This document shows, piece by piece, positions 51,573 to 60,434 of a stretch of 64,000 nt of DNA (positions are counted from its first letter, which is position 1; each line of letters opens with the position of its first letter). The notes below the pieces were generated by a model. That model did not search any database. It was not told the origin of the DNA and saw only the letters and a program-made list of their open reading frames with translations. The stretch comes from an uncultured Alphaproteobacteria bacterium (GTDB lineage: Bacteria; Pseudomonadota; Alphaproteobacteria; Rs-D84): assembly GCA_944392595.1 (NCBI GenBank), contig CALXXD010000001.1:67008-131007 (forward strand), written 5' to 3'. Both the position numbers and the translations under genes were made by a program.

Positions 51573-53990
51573 ATGAATGGATTTTTTGAACATTTTGCAG
51601 GCGGTGAATTTCCTTTGACAGCCATGATTATGGTGATGGTTGTTGTATTCTTGTTCATTGTTTTGATGATGTATATACCCGCTTTGACACGCCGTATATT
51701 TCCAAAATTTGGATATGCGCGGTATTCACAGTATTTGCCGTTTGGGACCGTTTATACCGACAATACAATGACATTAACAGATGGCAGTATTATTCGTGTT
51801 TATCATGTTGATGGTGTTCAATCCAGTATGCAGGATGATGAAACGCGTGCCAAGTTTTTAGATTTGCGGGCGCAATTATTTAATCAAATTCGTGATCCGA
51901 ATGTTATTTTGCGTTTTTATACAGTGCGCGATGCGGTTGGTGAAAATACAAATTACGAATTCGATAATGCGGTGCTGCAAAAAATATACGACAAATGGCG
52001 CGCCCAAGGATTACGAATTTTTACAAATAATTATTACATAGTTTTATCAGTTGGTGGCGCGAACGCACGCGAAAAATTAAATCAATATGGAAATTACATA
52101 GAATCTGTGTTGGCGGCATATCGGCCACGTGTGTTGAAGAATAATTCTGATGATAATATGGCGCGGTTTTTGGGGCGGATTTTATCGCCTGTTACAAAAC
52201 CCAGTCCGAAAAAATGCCCGCAAAATCTGGGCGATGTGGTGACGGTTGATGATGTTGAATTTATCAAGAATGGGATTATTAAATATACTGGGGCGGGGCG
52301 GCAAAGTTTTGCGGCCGCGATATCATTCAAGACTTCGCCGGATTATTTGGATGAAGAATTCTTTAATTCTGTTTATACAATTCAAACAGAAATGATTTGT
52401 ATGAATGGTTTTCAAATTTTGGGCGCGGCCGAGACCGAGGTTGCACTGCGCCAACGTCGTTCAACAACCGAAGAAAAAGAAACGTCTGCCGCTGAACAGT
52501 TATATGCCGCAGAATCCGCCATGGATGAAAATATTTCAGGAAATCAGACTTTGGTAAATTATTATCCTTTGTTTTTGATTTTCGGCGCAACGTTGGAAGA
52601 ATTGGAAAAGTATATAGATGAATTTAATAAAATTGCCGCGTCGTTTGGTGTATCGCCAATTGTTGAAAGTTTTGCAGCAAAGGTTTCTTGGTTTGCGCAA
52701 ATTCCAGGATTTGATACATTCCCGCGCAGTTTCAAAATGTTGTCGCGTACCGCCGCCGTTGCGATTCCTATGTCCAGTACGCCACGCGGTGTTTCAAATT
52801 CTGATTGGGGTCCGGGGCCTTTGGTGGTATTCCCGACCGCCCAGGGCACACCATATCAATTCCAATTCCATGTATCAGACAAGCCTGCGGCTGTGGCGCA
52901 TACTTTGACCATTGGGCCGACCGGCGGTGGTAAAACTACTTTATTCAGTTTCTTGATCGCGCAATCTTTGCGACATCCGAAATTAAAGGCGTTTTTCTTT
53001 GACCGTAACAAAGGGGCCGAGATATTTACTTTATCTGTTGGTGGTAAATATGTGACCATGTTGGGCAAGGATAAAAAAGATAAATCCGCCGATACATTTT
53101 TAACACATTTAAATCCGTTGAAAATGGCTGATACCCCGAATAATCGCGCGTTTTTGCGCCGTTGGTTAGCGATGATTACAGGTAACAGTGATGCGAATTC
53201 CGCCGATGAAATTGCGCGTGCTGTGTCGGTTAATTTTGATTATTTGGCCGATAAAGACAGATTGTTGAAAAATTTATGGGAAAGTTGTTTTGCGTCGTCT
53301 GGGAATATGCGGCCTGCGTTGAAAAAGTGGGTTGATCCGTTGCAGTATGGCGACATATTCAATGAAGATTCAGATACTTTGGATTTGCATTCGCGTTTGA
53401 CTACGTTCGATTTTACAGATATTTTAGCGGACGAAACGTTGGCGCCGGCCGTGATTTCATATATATTACATCGTATAAATAATGATACTGTGTCGGGCGG
53501 AAATCCATCGTTGATTATGATTGACGAAACTGCGCCTATGTTGGAAAACAAGATGTTCCGTGATAATTTTATCGTTGGTTTGCAAGAGGGACGTAAAAAT
53601 CGCCAGGCTTATATGGTTGCGTTCCAACGTGCGAATGTGTTGGATAAACTGGGGATTGGTGACGTTGTTCGTGGCCAGGCGCAAACTGTGTTATTCTTCC
53701 GTAATCCTGCGGCCGATGCGTCTGATTACCAATATTGGAATTTGAATCCTTTGGAAATGGCGTTTATTCAAGGTAAAGCGTATCCAAACTTGAAACGTGC
53801 GGTATTGTTATCACGCCCGGTTAATGGCGAGTCTGTGATATTAAACACTGAATTGGGTGGTTTGGGGAATTTATTACGTTTGTTTGAATCAGGGCGTTCA
53901 TCTGTGTTATTGGCCGAAGAGTTATATAAACAATATGGAAATGCGTTCGTTGCAGAATATTTGAAAAAGCAAGGGGCGGGCGATTTATAA
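51573..53990 (+). CDS. virB4: Type IV secretion ATPase VirB4
   Basis: 805 residues. N-terminal span (MIMVMVVVFLFIVLMMYIPA), the CagE/TrbE/VirB N-domain, then the ATPase core: Walker A GPTGGGKTTLFSFLI at about residue 447, Walker B SLIMIDETAPML near 646, and the later GLQEGRKNRQAYMVAFQ block. Length is normal. VirB4 energises substrate transfer and pilus assembly. In Rickettsiales the rvh genes are also scattered, with virB3-virB4 ahead of virB6 copies; here virB6 does not follow. It starts 3 bases after virB3. Confidence 0.93.
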   Translation: MNGFFEHFAGGEFPLTAMIMVMVVVFLFIVLMMYIPALTRRIFPKFGYARYSQYLPFGTVYTDNTMTLTDGSIIRVYHVDGVQSSMQDDETRAKFLDLRAQLFNQIRDPNVILRFYTVRDAVGENTNYEFDNAVLQKIYDKWRAQGLRIFTNNYYIVLSVGGANAREKLNQYGNYIESVLAAYRPRVLKNNSDDNMARFLGRILSPVTKPSPKKCPQNLGDVVTVDDVEFIKNGIIKYTGAGRQSFAAAISFKTSPDYLDEEFFNSVYTIQTEMICMNGFQILGAAETEVALRQRRSTTEEKETSAAEQLYAAESAMDENISGNQTLVNYYPLFLIFGATLEELEKYIDEFNKIAASFGVSPIVESFAAKVSWFAQIPGFDTFPRSFKMLSRTAAVAIPMSSTPRGVSNSDWGPGPLVVFPTAQGTPYQFQFHVSDKPAAVAHTLTIGPTGGGKTTLFSFLIAQSLRHPKLKAFFFDRNKGAEIFTLSVGGKYVTMLGKDKKDKSADTFLTHLNPLKMADTPNNRAFLRRWLAMITGNSDANSADEIARAVSVNFDYLADKDRLLKNLWESCFASSGNMRPALKKWVDPLQYGDIFNEDSDTLDLHSRLTTFDFTDILADETLAPAVISYILHRINNDTVSGGNPSLIMIDETAPMLENKMFRDNFIVGLQEGRKNRQAYMVAFQRANVLDKLGIGDVVRGQAQTVLFFRNPAADASDYQYWNLNPLEMAFIQGKAYPNLKRAVLLSRPVNGESVILNTELGGLGNLLRLFESGRSSVLLAEELYKQYGNAFVAEYLKKQGAGDL

Positions 53991-53993
53991 AAT

Positions 53994-54614
53994 ATGAGAT
54001 TTGAAAAAATTTTATATTTATTTGCATGTTTGTTTGTGATGCCTGCGTATGCAGATGTTGATTGTTTGCCTTATAAATTAACACCAAAGATTGTATTGGA
54101 AACACCAAGTTGGTCCAAAGAAGTTGTGCAACCGTTCGAACAAATGGAATTATTACACGGCAATGTTGTTGCGACTTTTGTTGATAATTATGATATTGTT
54201 GCCGATATTACAAATATAGAAGATGGATATTGTGTGACATTAAAATCAGTCTATGCAACAGTGGGATACAGTGATTTTTTGGTTCAGATAGATATTCGCA
54301 ATGCGCCGGAATCATGCACATACAACGCGATTTTATCACATGAAGATGAACATATTCGTGCGTATTTATCCGTTATGGATGATTTCAAAAAAGAATTAAC
54401 AGATTCGATATATGTTGCGGCCGATTCAATCCCGCCGATTTTTGTGCGCAGCCCAAATGATATAGACGCCGCAATCGATGAATTAAATGCGGAATTACAG
54501 GCACACCCTGATTTAATTTTGGTTAAACAAAAAATAAAGGCAGCCGAAGAAATCAGAAACAAGCGTGTTGATCAACACGATCGCGGCCAATCTTTACAGA
54601 AATGTTTTGAATAA
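53994..54614 (+). CDS. Secreted HExxH protein, possible periplasmic metallopeptidase
   Basis: 206 residues. Signal peptide MRFEKILYLFACLFVMPAYA. A HExxH motif is in ILSHEDEHIRAYLSVMDDF near residue 115, the pattern of DUF922-like proteins whose peptidase role is suggested but unproven. Four cysteines could form disulphides. It starts 3 bases after virB4, so it is probably in the same transcript, and might trim the wall or process a substrate during secretion; that role is inference from position alone. Confidence 0.65.
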   Translation: MRFEKILYLFACLFVMPAYADVDCLPYKLTPKIVLETPSWSKEVVQPFEQMELLHGNVVATFVDNYDIVADITNIEDGYCVTLKSVYATVGYSDFLVQIDIRNAPESCTYNAILSHEDEHIRAYLSVMDDFKKELTDSIYVAADSIPPIFVRSPNDIDAAIDELNAELQAHPDLILVKQKIKAAEEIRNKRVDQHDRGQSLQKCFE

Positions 54615-54618
54615 ATTT

Positions 54619-56232
54619 TTATTCTTTTGTATTTGTTTGATAATAATATTCCAGTAATTCGTGTGAATATTCTTCTATTTTTCCACTTGGTAAAACAAGC
54701 ATTCTGGTAATACCGATTTGTTCAACAAATTCAGGGTTATGGCTGACAACGATAATTGTGCCATTGTAATCATGGAAATTATCGCCGATTATCATTTGGG
54801 TTTCTGGATCCAGGTGATTTGTTGGTTCGTCCAGTATTAACATATTTGCACGCTTTAATAACATTTTACACAATGCAACACGTGCCTTTTCACCCGGGGA
54901 TAATACTGATACTTTTTTGAATACATCCATATCAAAAAATAAGAAATTTGCCAATATTGTTCTTAATTGTTGGTCTGTATAATCAGGTGTTGTCACGTTT
55001 TCCAATACTGTTTTATTTTCGTCCAATAATTCCAATTCTTGGGCGTAATATGCAATATCTGTTTTGGGGTTTATTGTTATTGTTCCGCGTTCAGGTTGTA
55101 ATTGTCCGAGTATTAATTTTAGTAGCGTTGATTTACCTGTGCCGTTTTCGCCAACAATTAAAAATCTTTCACCGCCCGTTATATAAAAAGATAATTTTCT
55201 GTACAGTAATTTTGCGCCTGGGTATCTGAACCACAAATCTTCAACAAAAACAGGATGGCGCGAACCGGGGGTTAATGGTGTTAAATCCATATTTATCTTT
55301 TTATATGTTTGTGTGCGAACTGTTCGATTGGCCAAAATTTTTTCCAATTGTTTTTCGCGTGTGTGCCCAATGCGTTTAATACTGTGGTTTGTGGGACTGG
55401 CGGCGCGCGCTTTTTCTATGAATTCAGTCAAATGTTCGATTTGTCTTTCTTCGGATTCGATTTGTTTTTCGCGGCGATGTTTCATTTGCGCAAGTTTGTT
55501 TTTATAATCATCGTAATTGCCATCGAACACAGTTGTTTTATGTGATACTTTATCGACCAGCAATATTTTATTTACTATTTTATTCAAAAATTCTGTATCG
55601 TGGCTGATGATTAAAACCATGCCTTTGTATTTTTTCAGGTATTCACAAACCCAATCTTTGGTATTTATATCCAGGTGATTGGTTGGCTCGTCCAATAATA
55701 AAATCCCAGAACCAGAATACAACAGGCGCGCAAATGCGACTTTGGATTTTTGTCCGCCAGACAAGTTTTTTAATTTCATATCCAGTATGGCTGAATCGAT
55801 TTGCATATTGTCGATGATTTCCAATAATTCATCTTCGGCATGATAATAATTATAATGTTCCAATTGTTCTTGGGTTTGCGATATTTGTTGCATTATATCC
55901 AAATCATCTGGGGTGGTGGCGATTTGTTCGTATAATGTTTTTAATTTATTTTCCAAAATCGCAATCGGGCGACCTGTAATTAAAAAATCCCAAACTGTGA
56001 TATCAGGGTTGGATATTTCCAATTGTTGGGGCAGATATGCGATATTTGCGTCATTTGTATCGATATATCCGGCGTCTGGTTGTATTTGCCCCAGTATTAT
56101 TTTGAATAACGTTGTTTTGCCCGCGCCATTTACACCGACTATGCCGACTTTGTCGCGTGGCAACAGATTAAATTCAGCATTGTCGTAAATGACGTTTGAA
56201 CCAAATGATAAAGATAAATTTACTGCTTTCAT
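54619..56232 (-). CDS. ABC-F family ATPase
   Basis: 537 residues with two ABC domains and no membrane part. Walker A motifs are GVNGAGKTTLFK and GENGTGKSTLLK; signatures are LSGGQKSKVAFARLL and LSPGEKARVALCKML; Walker B are ILLLDEPTNHLDINT and MLILDEPTNHLDPET. The basic linker (KRIGHTREKQLEKILANRTV) separates them. ABC-F proteins act on ribosomes, some giving antibiotic protection. The exact subgroup (EttA, Uup, YbiT or a resistance type) cannot be fixed. It converges on the HExxH gene. Confidence 0.92.
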   Translation of the reverse strand: MKAVNLSLSFGSNVIYDNAEFNLLPRDKVGIVGVNGAGKTTLFKIILGQIQPDAGYIDTNDANIAYLPQQLEISNPDITVWDFLITGRPIAILENKLKTLYEQIATTPDDLDIMQQISQTQEQLEHYNYYHAEDELLEIIDNMQIDSAILDMKLKNLSGGQKSKVAFARLLYSGSGILLLDEPTNHLDINTKDWVCEYLKKYKGMVLIISHDTEFLNKIVNKILLVDKVSHKTTVFDGNYDDYKNKLAQMKHRREKQIESEERQIEHLTEFIEKARAASPTNHSIKRIGHTREKQLEKILANRTVRTQTYKKINMDLTPLTPGSRHPVFVEDLWFRYPGAKLLYRKLSFYITGGERFLIVGENGTGKSTLLKLILGQLQPERGTITINPKTDIAYYAQELELLDENKTVLENVTTPDYTDQQLRTILANFLFFDMDVFKKVSVLSPGEKARVALCKMLLKRANMLILDEPTNHLDPETQMIIGDNFHDYNGTIIVVSHNPEFVEQIGITRMLVLPSGKIEEYSHELLEYYYQTNTKE

Positions 56233-56278
56233 ATTTTGAATATATTGTATAATATTATGAATAATAAAAGGGGAAACA

Positions 56279-56626
56279 ATGAAAAAATTATTATTTTTAT
56301 GTTTTGGGTTGATTTTGGCCGCATGCGGGGAAAATTCGAATATCCAGGGTAAATGGATTGAACATGTACCAAGTATGCCCGGGGTAATCCAAGGGTTTGA
56401 TTTAGAGCAGGGCGGTGTTGCAGAATCTATAAATATGGCGACTTTGCAGTATAACGCGTGGCGTGTGGATGGAAATAAGTTGATTTTATCCGGGGAAAGT
56501 ATCGGAAATCATCAGATAATCGAATTTACCGAAGAATATGAAATCGTGAGTGTTGATGATAATACTTTGGTATTAAAGAATGGTGACAATGTTCGCGAAT
56601 TTACACGCTATACAGATGGTGAATAA
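56279..56626 (+). CDS. Lipocalin-like lipoprotein
   Basis: 115 residues. Lipobox signal MKKLLFLCFGLILAACG. The mature part follows the Lipocalin_4-type layout: GKWIEHVPSMPGVIQGFDLE, SINMATLQYNAWRVDGNKLI, LSGESIGNHQIIEFTEEYEI and NTLVLKNGDN. The family folds as a small beta-barrel; ligand unknown. It has its own AGGGG ribosome site and a terminator right after it, and is the last chromosomal gene before the island. Confidence 0.82.
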   Translation: MKKLLFLCFGLILAACGENSNIQGKWIEHVPSMPGVIQGFDLEQGGVAESINMATLQYNAWRVDGNKLILSGESIGNHQIIEFTEEYEIVSVDDNTLVLKNGDNVREFTRYTDGE

Positions 56627-56630
56627 ATAA

Positions 56631-56658
56631 AAAATACACCCCAAACGGGGTGTATTTT
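56631..56658 (+). terminator. Terminator of the lipocalin-like gene
   Basis: AAAATACACCCC / GGGGTGTATTTT, a perfect 12-bp stem with loop AAAC. It ends 10 bases from the tRNA-Met fragment. Confidence 0.88.
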
Positions 56659-56668
56659 TCATTTTAAC

Positions 56669-56713
56669 TGGTTGCGGAGTGTGGATTTGAACCACAGACC
56701 TTCAGGTTATGAG
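56669..56713 (-). pseudogene. 3' fragment of an elongator tRNA-Met gene, probable attachment site
   Basis: The minus strand from 56713 to 56669 reads as the 3' half of tRNA-Met: anticodon loop CTCATAA, variable region, T-arm CTGTGGTTCAAATCCACA and acceptor end CTCCGCAACCA. The 5' half is not there; beyond 56713 the sequence turns AT-rich. Integration into a tRNA 3' end leaves just such a fragment at one border and an intact tRNA at the other. The other border must lie beyond the right edge. Confidence 0.75.
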
Positions 56714-56894
56714 AAAACAACTTTTTTGAATTTTTAATAAAATTTTTATTGTAAAAACAAAGTATTATATTTAATAAAGTGATTTTATTTGATTAATGTT
56801 TAATTTTGAATATCAAGGCGAAATAAATATTCTTTTTTCAGATAGTTATTCCTGATTGTATATGGATATATATTGATTTTATTGGATGGGCAAA

Positions 56895-56914
56895 GTTGCC
56901 CCACGGTTGCCCCA
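56895..56914. repeat. Tandem GTTGCCCCA repeats near the island border
   Basis: Two direct copies of GTTGCCCCA, 56895-56903 and 56906-56914, 11 bp apart. Helically phased direct repeats beside an attachment site are typical of recombinase arm-binding sites. No tyrosine integrase gene remains. Confidence 0.5.
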
Positions 56915-56979
56915 GGTAATATTTTGTATAAAATTTGAATATCTAATTACCCTATACCTAAAATGGACATTGGAATACC

Positions 56980-57018
56980 TGTCTAAATAAACCCCTTAAT
57001 AAGCTTGACTTTTAGACA
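56980..57018. promoter_or_regulatory. Possible resolution/crossover site of the serine recombinase
   Basis: TGTCTAAA (56980-56987) and its inverse TTTAGACA (57011-57018) are separated by 23 bases, a 39-bp dyad 68 bp upstream of the recombinase. Serine recombinases bind dyads of such size; the assignment is inference. The rest of 56714-57085 shows no gene. Confidence 0.4.
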
Positions 57019-57085
57019 CTTTCGAGCCAGGTTACAGCTGAACTTAAATACTCTATTTGGATTTATTAAACAAAAGGGGAATGTT

Positions 57086-57646
57086 ATGGCAATCGTATTG
57101 TATGCTCGTGTCAGTTCAATCGGTCAAAATCTGGATCGCCAATTACAGGATTCTGATAAATACGATCGTATCTTTGAAGATAAATGTTCTGGTAAAAATA
57201 CCGACAGACCTGCTTTACAAGAAATGTTAAACTATATCCGCGAAGGTGATGAAGTATATGCCCACGAACTGTCGCGGTTGGCCAGAAACACTTTTGATTT
57301 AATAGATTTAGTAAATAAAATTCTGGCCAAGGGTGTTTCAATTCATTTTATCAAAGAAAACCTGCATTTTTCGCCAGACAAAGATGATGCCACCAGCCAG
57401 TTGATATTGACTATATTGGCATCTATTGCACAATTTGAAAGGACTTTGATACGAACCCGCCAGCGAGAAGGCATAGCAATCGCCAAAGCCAATGGTAAAT
57501 TCAAGGGGACTAAGAAGCGATTGACCGCGGCACAAATTCAGGAATTAAAAGAACTGGCACAGAACAGGATTGTTTGGCCAATATCTGAACTGATGAAACG
57601 ATATTCCATCAGCCGTGCATCTGTGTATAATTATTTGAATGGGTAA
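57086..57646 (+). CDS. Serine recombinase (resolvase/invertase, Tn3 family)
   Basis: 186 residues from the ATG at 57086, preceded by AAAAGGGGA. The catalytic Ser10 is in MAIVLYARVSSIGQNLDRQL, followed by the dimer-interface helix and ARLAR-type motif (HELSRLARNTFDLIDLVNKI), ASIAQFERTLIRTRQREGIA and the C-terminal helix-turn-helix (RLTAAQIQELKELAQNR, SISRASVYNYLNG). It cuts and rejoins DNA at a short paired site. It opens the island and has its own terminator. Confidence 0.95.
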   Translation: MAIVLYARVSSIGQNLDRQLQDSDKYDRIFEDKCSGKNTDRPALQEMLNYIREGDEVYAHELSRLARNTFDLIDLVNKILAKGVSIHFIKENLHFSPDKDDATSQLILTILASIAQFERTLIRTRQREGIAIAKANGKFKGTKKRLTAAQIQELKELAQNRIVWPISELMKRYSISRASVYNYLNG

Positions 57647-57674
57647 AATAGGGGGGATTTTCCCCTATTGTTTT
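57647..57674 (+). terminator. Terminator of the recombinase gene
   Basis: AATAGGGG / CCCCTATT stem with loop GGATTTT, then GTTTTT. Confidence 0.82.
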
Positions 57675-57709
57675 TAAGAAATATTGTGTAAAAATCTTAA
57701 GAGTGTATT

Positions 57710-59764
57710 TTAAATTTCATATTTTGTAGAATCGTTTATTAGGTCTAATAATTCAGATTTCGCATTATTTTCTGATATACCAGCATCTGGTAATTTGCTT
57801 ATTGAATTAATTTCTTTTATTAGGAATCTTTTTAATTTGTTTAAAAAAGTATTTGAGTTATCCAGAAGTTTTATCGTGGAATCGTGATATGTGATAGTGA
57901 CTCCATATGCTAAATATCGCATAATGTTGATGAATTTTGAATATTCATTCTTTTTCATATTAGATAAATCTTTTTTGTATTTTGTATCAGTTGCCAAAAC
58001 AAAAAGATAAACAAGACCAGTACTATCTGTATAGATGTCTTGGTAAGTATCAAAGAAGTTTTTGTCGGCTTTGGCTAATTCTATAGCATTTTTTAGTCCA
58101 AGTCGTTTGAATTCTTTGTTTAGATATTCAACAGCTTTGGGATATTCTTGCTGTTTTTTGTCCCTTTTTGTTGTGTCAGTTATAAATATTAGATTATTGT
58201 ATGGATGAATAAATTCATTTAATTTTAGGTTAGATTGGTTTTGTTTTATAAACTTTTCCATAACTTTTAATATATTTACAAAATCTTTTTCAGAAAATTT
58301 ATCATTTAATAATTCATATTTACAGCTGCAATAAAGTCCTAATACTCCTCCCATGCTTGACATAGAAGTAAATGGATTTTCTTCTTTTATCATAGATTCG
58401 TATATTTGTTGAATCTTTGATTTGATTTCATTCGTTCTGCATTCTATTGGTCTAAACATAGCAAATTTTTCTGTATCGGTGATATACTCGTTAATGGTTA
58501 TGGAACCGTTCAATTGTTTGCTATCTAATAATTGTTTTATTTGTAATAATTGTTCATATTTTAATGGTTGTTGAATAATAAATATATTACCTATATGTTT
58601 TTTATTTCCTAATTTAAAGTTTATAGGTTGTGTATAGTATGCATCATATAATGTTTTTATTTCGTTGATTTCTATAAAATATTTATTTTTTTCGTTTGAA
58701 TTTTCATTATCAGGTGTATCATTTTTCTTTAAAGATGTTTGTAATTCTTCAAAATAACTATATACAGTATAAAAACCGATAAAAGATAGTATTGATTCTA
58801 GGGTGTTTTGTTGCAAAGAATTGTATTCTTTTAGATATTTTCGTACAAATAGTATATTTTTTATAATTATTTTTATTAATCTGTAATTAATTTTTATTTT
58901 CTCCTGGATTAATGATTTTTCTTCTTCAGAATAATTTTGAATATCATTATCAAAAAGTGATAAGTTATTATAAATATTATGTAGATATTTTATTTCTTGT
59001 TCATTGAGAGAATATTCACTCAAAATAGAATTTAATATGCTTGGATTATCTGTTTGTATACAATCATCTGTTATTACTTTTTCTTTGAAAATATTCCAGA
59101 TATTTTGTCTGTCTTCATTTTTTGGAATTTGATTTGGGTTTAAAATGAGTAATATTGGGTATCCAATATTTTTTAGTTCTTCTATAAAACCAAAAATATT
59201 GTCGCTAGTTTGTTTAGATCTGATTCTTTCTATATCATCAAAACACAAGACAATGTTATTTTTATAAAAATTTGAAAACTCTATATTATTGTTATCTACC
59301 CCAATGAATTTATTTGCGAGATATTTTACTAGAGTGTCATATAAAGAACCCACTAATAAACAATATAAAGCAAATATAATTAAGCCGGCACCAAAGGAAA
59401 AAGTCAAACCATTCATATTAAAAATAATGCCACAAGTAAGTATACACAATATAATCGCTAAGATAAAACAAATAATAAACTGTATACCTGGATGTTGTAT
59501 TTTTATAATTTGATACAATAGTTCCAATTTAATATCGCATAATTGACTTTTCCCGAAGCAAGATATATAAACGGTTTTGAATTTTTTTGCTTTTAGTTCC
59601 TGTGCAATAACATTGTTCCATCTGTATGTTTTTCCAATTCCCAAATTACCGGTTAGAGATACACATATCCCTTCTTTTTTTGGTCCAGAAGTTAAAATAT
59701 CTGTAATAATATCTGTCTGTTCATCCTGTGACTGTTTTGTGTGATTAAGAATGGAAAATGACAT
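57710..59764 (-). CDS. Membrane-associated KAP-type P-loop NTPase
   Basis: 684 residues. Walker A is GNLGIGKTYRW (residues 39-49) and Walker B is IVLCFDDIERI (171-181). Between them are two membrane spans (about 94-115 and 124-142), the hallmark of KAP NTPases, where the P-loop domain is interrupted by a membrane hairpin. The C-terminal 480 residues are helical and rich in Asn/Lys with no family I know, and probably sense or act. Codon use is far AT-richer than the chromosome. It is third in an operon after the AAA and RloB genes, 16 bases from rloB. KAP proteins occur in anti-phage systems. Confidence 0.78.
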   Translation of the reverse strand: MSFSILNHTKQSQDEQTDIITDILTSGPKKEGICVSLTGNLGIGKTYRWNNVIAQELKAKKFKTVYISCFGKSQLCDIKLELLYQIIKIQHPGIQFIICFILAIILCILTCGIIFNMNGLTFSFGAGLIIFALYCLLVGSLYDTLVKYLANKFIGVDNNNIEFSNFYKNNIVLCFDDIERIRSKQTSDNIFGFIEELKNIGYPILLILNPNQIPKNEDRQNIWNIFKEKVITDDCIQTDNPSILNSILSEYSLNEQEIKYLHNIYNNLSLFDNDIQNYSEEEKSLIQEKIKINYRLIKIIIKNILFVRKYLKEYNSLQQNTLESILSFIGFYTVYSYFEELQTSLKKNDTPDNENSNEKNKYFIEINEIKTLYDAYYTQPINFKLGNKKHIGNIFIIQQPLKYEQLLQIKQLLDSKQLNGSITINEYITDTEKFAMFRPIECRTNEIKSKIQQIYESMIKEENPFTSMSSMGGVLGLYCSCKYELLNDKFSEKDFVNILKVMEKFIKQNQSNLKLNEFIHPYNNLIFITDTTKRDKKQQEYPKAVEYLNKEFKRLGLKNAIELAKADKNFFDTYQDIYTDSTGLVYLFVLATDTKYKKDLSNMKKNEYSKFINIMRYLAYGVTITYHDSTIKLLDNSNTFLNKLKRFLIKEINSISKLPDAGISENNAKSELLDLINDSTKYEI

Positions 59765-59780
59765 ATATAATCCTGTGTGT

Positions 59781-60434
59781 TTAGCTGTTTTTGATTTGTT
59801 CTGTTAATTTGTAAATACCGGCGAATATATGTGCTGTGTATTCTGGATCGCCATTTAGTGAATGTTCCCATTGCTTTGCCTGTGTGATTGCAAAATCATA
59901 ACCAGATTCCATTGTATTAAAATCAAAATGTGGGCTGGTTTTAGGTGATTTTTTATGGCTGTAATTAGGCATTGTTGGGTGGCATAACTGTTGTTGGTTT
60001 GTTTTGGCATTTGTGGATATTTTAGTAATCCCACAACATAACAGACCAAATGTTTCAATACTTGGTGCATTAAATGCAATATTTATATTCAAATATTTGG
60101 TCGAATTGTTTTTTAATGAATTGTTATATTGTTCCGCGGCTTCAAATGCCATATGAACCCTGTCAGGAATATCATTATCAAATATAACCCATAAGTGGGA
60201 ATTTGGTCTGGCTTCCTGTAATTTAGAGAAGTTAATCGCAGTTTGTACAAGTTGTAAAGGATCATTTAATGGTTTGGGATATACCCAAACAATTGAGCAA
60301 TTATAATGATCGCATAATTGTTTGATGTATGTCCCTTCTGTTCCATTAGAGCCCCCTTCGCAGGCAACATAAATCACCTGTTTTTTTATTGGGCGGCCAG
60401 TTCTGGTATTGTTTATTTTATAATTTCTTGCCAT
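59781..60434 (-). CDS. RloB-family protein (predicted nuclease, Toprim-like)
   Basis: 217 residues. The RloB pattern is seen in VIYVACEGGSNGTEGTYIKQ (Glu26, Glu33), the acidic LWVIFDNDIPD (Asp86, Asp88) and NIAFNAPSIETFGLLCCGI, matching the family's SNPxFExW block. RloB proteins pair with AAA ATPases in AbiL-type abortive infection and within restriction loci. It overlaps the AAA gene by 22 bases, so the two are translated together. The role as nuclease effector is inferred from the family fold. Confidence 0.78.
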   Translation of the reverse strand: MARNYKINNTRTGRPIKKQVIYVACEGGSNGTEGTYIKQLCDHYNCSIVWVYPKPLNDPLQLVQTAINFSKLQEARPNSHLWVIFDNDIPDRVHMAFEAAEQYNNSLKNNSTKYLNINIAFNAPSIETFGLLCCGITKISTNAKTNQQQLCHPTMPNYSHKKSPKTSPHFDFNTMESGYDFAITQAKQWEHSLNGDPEYTAHIFAGIYKLTEQIKNS

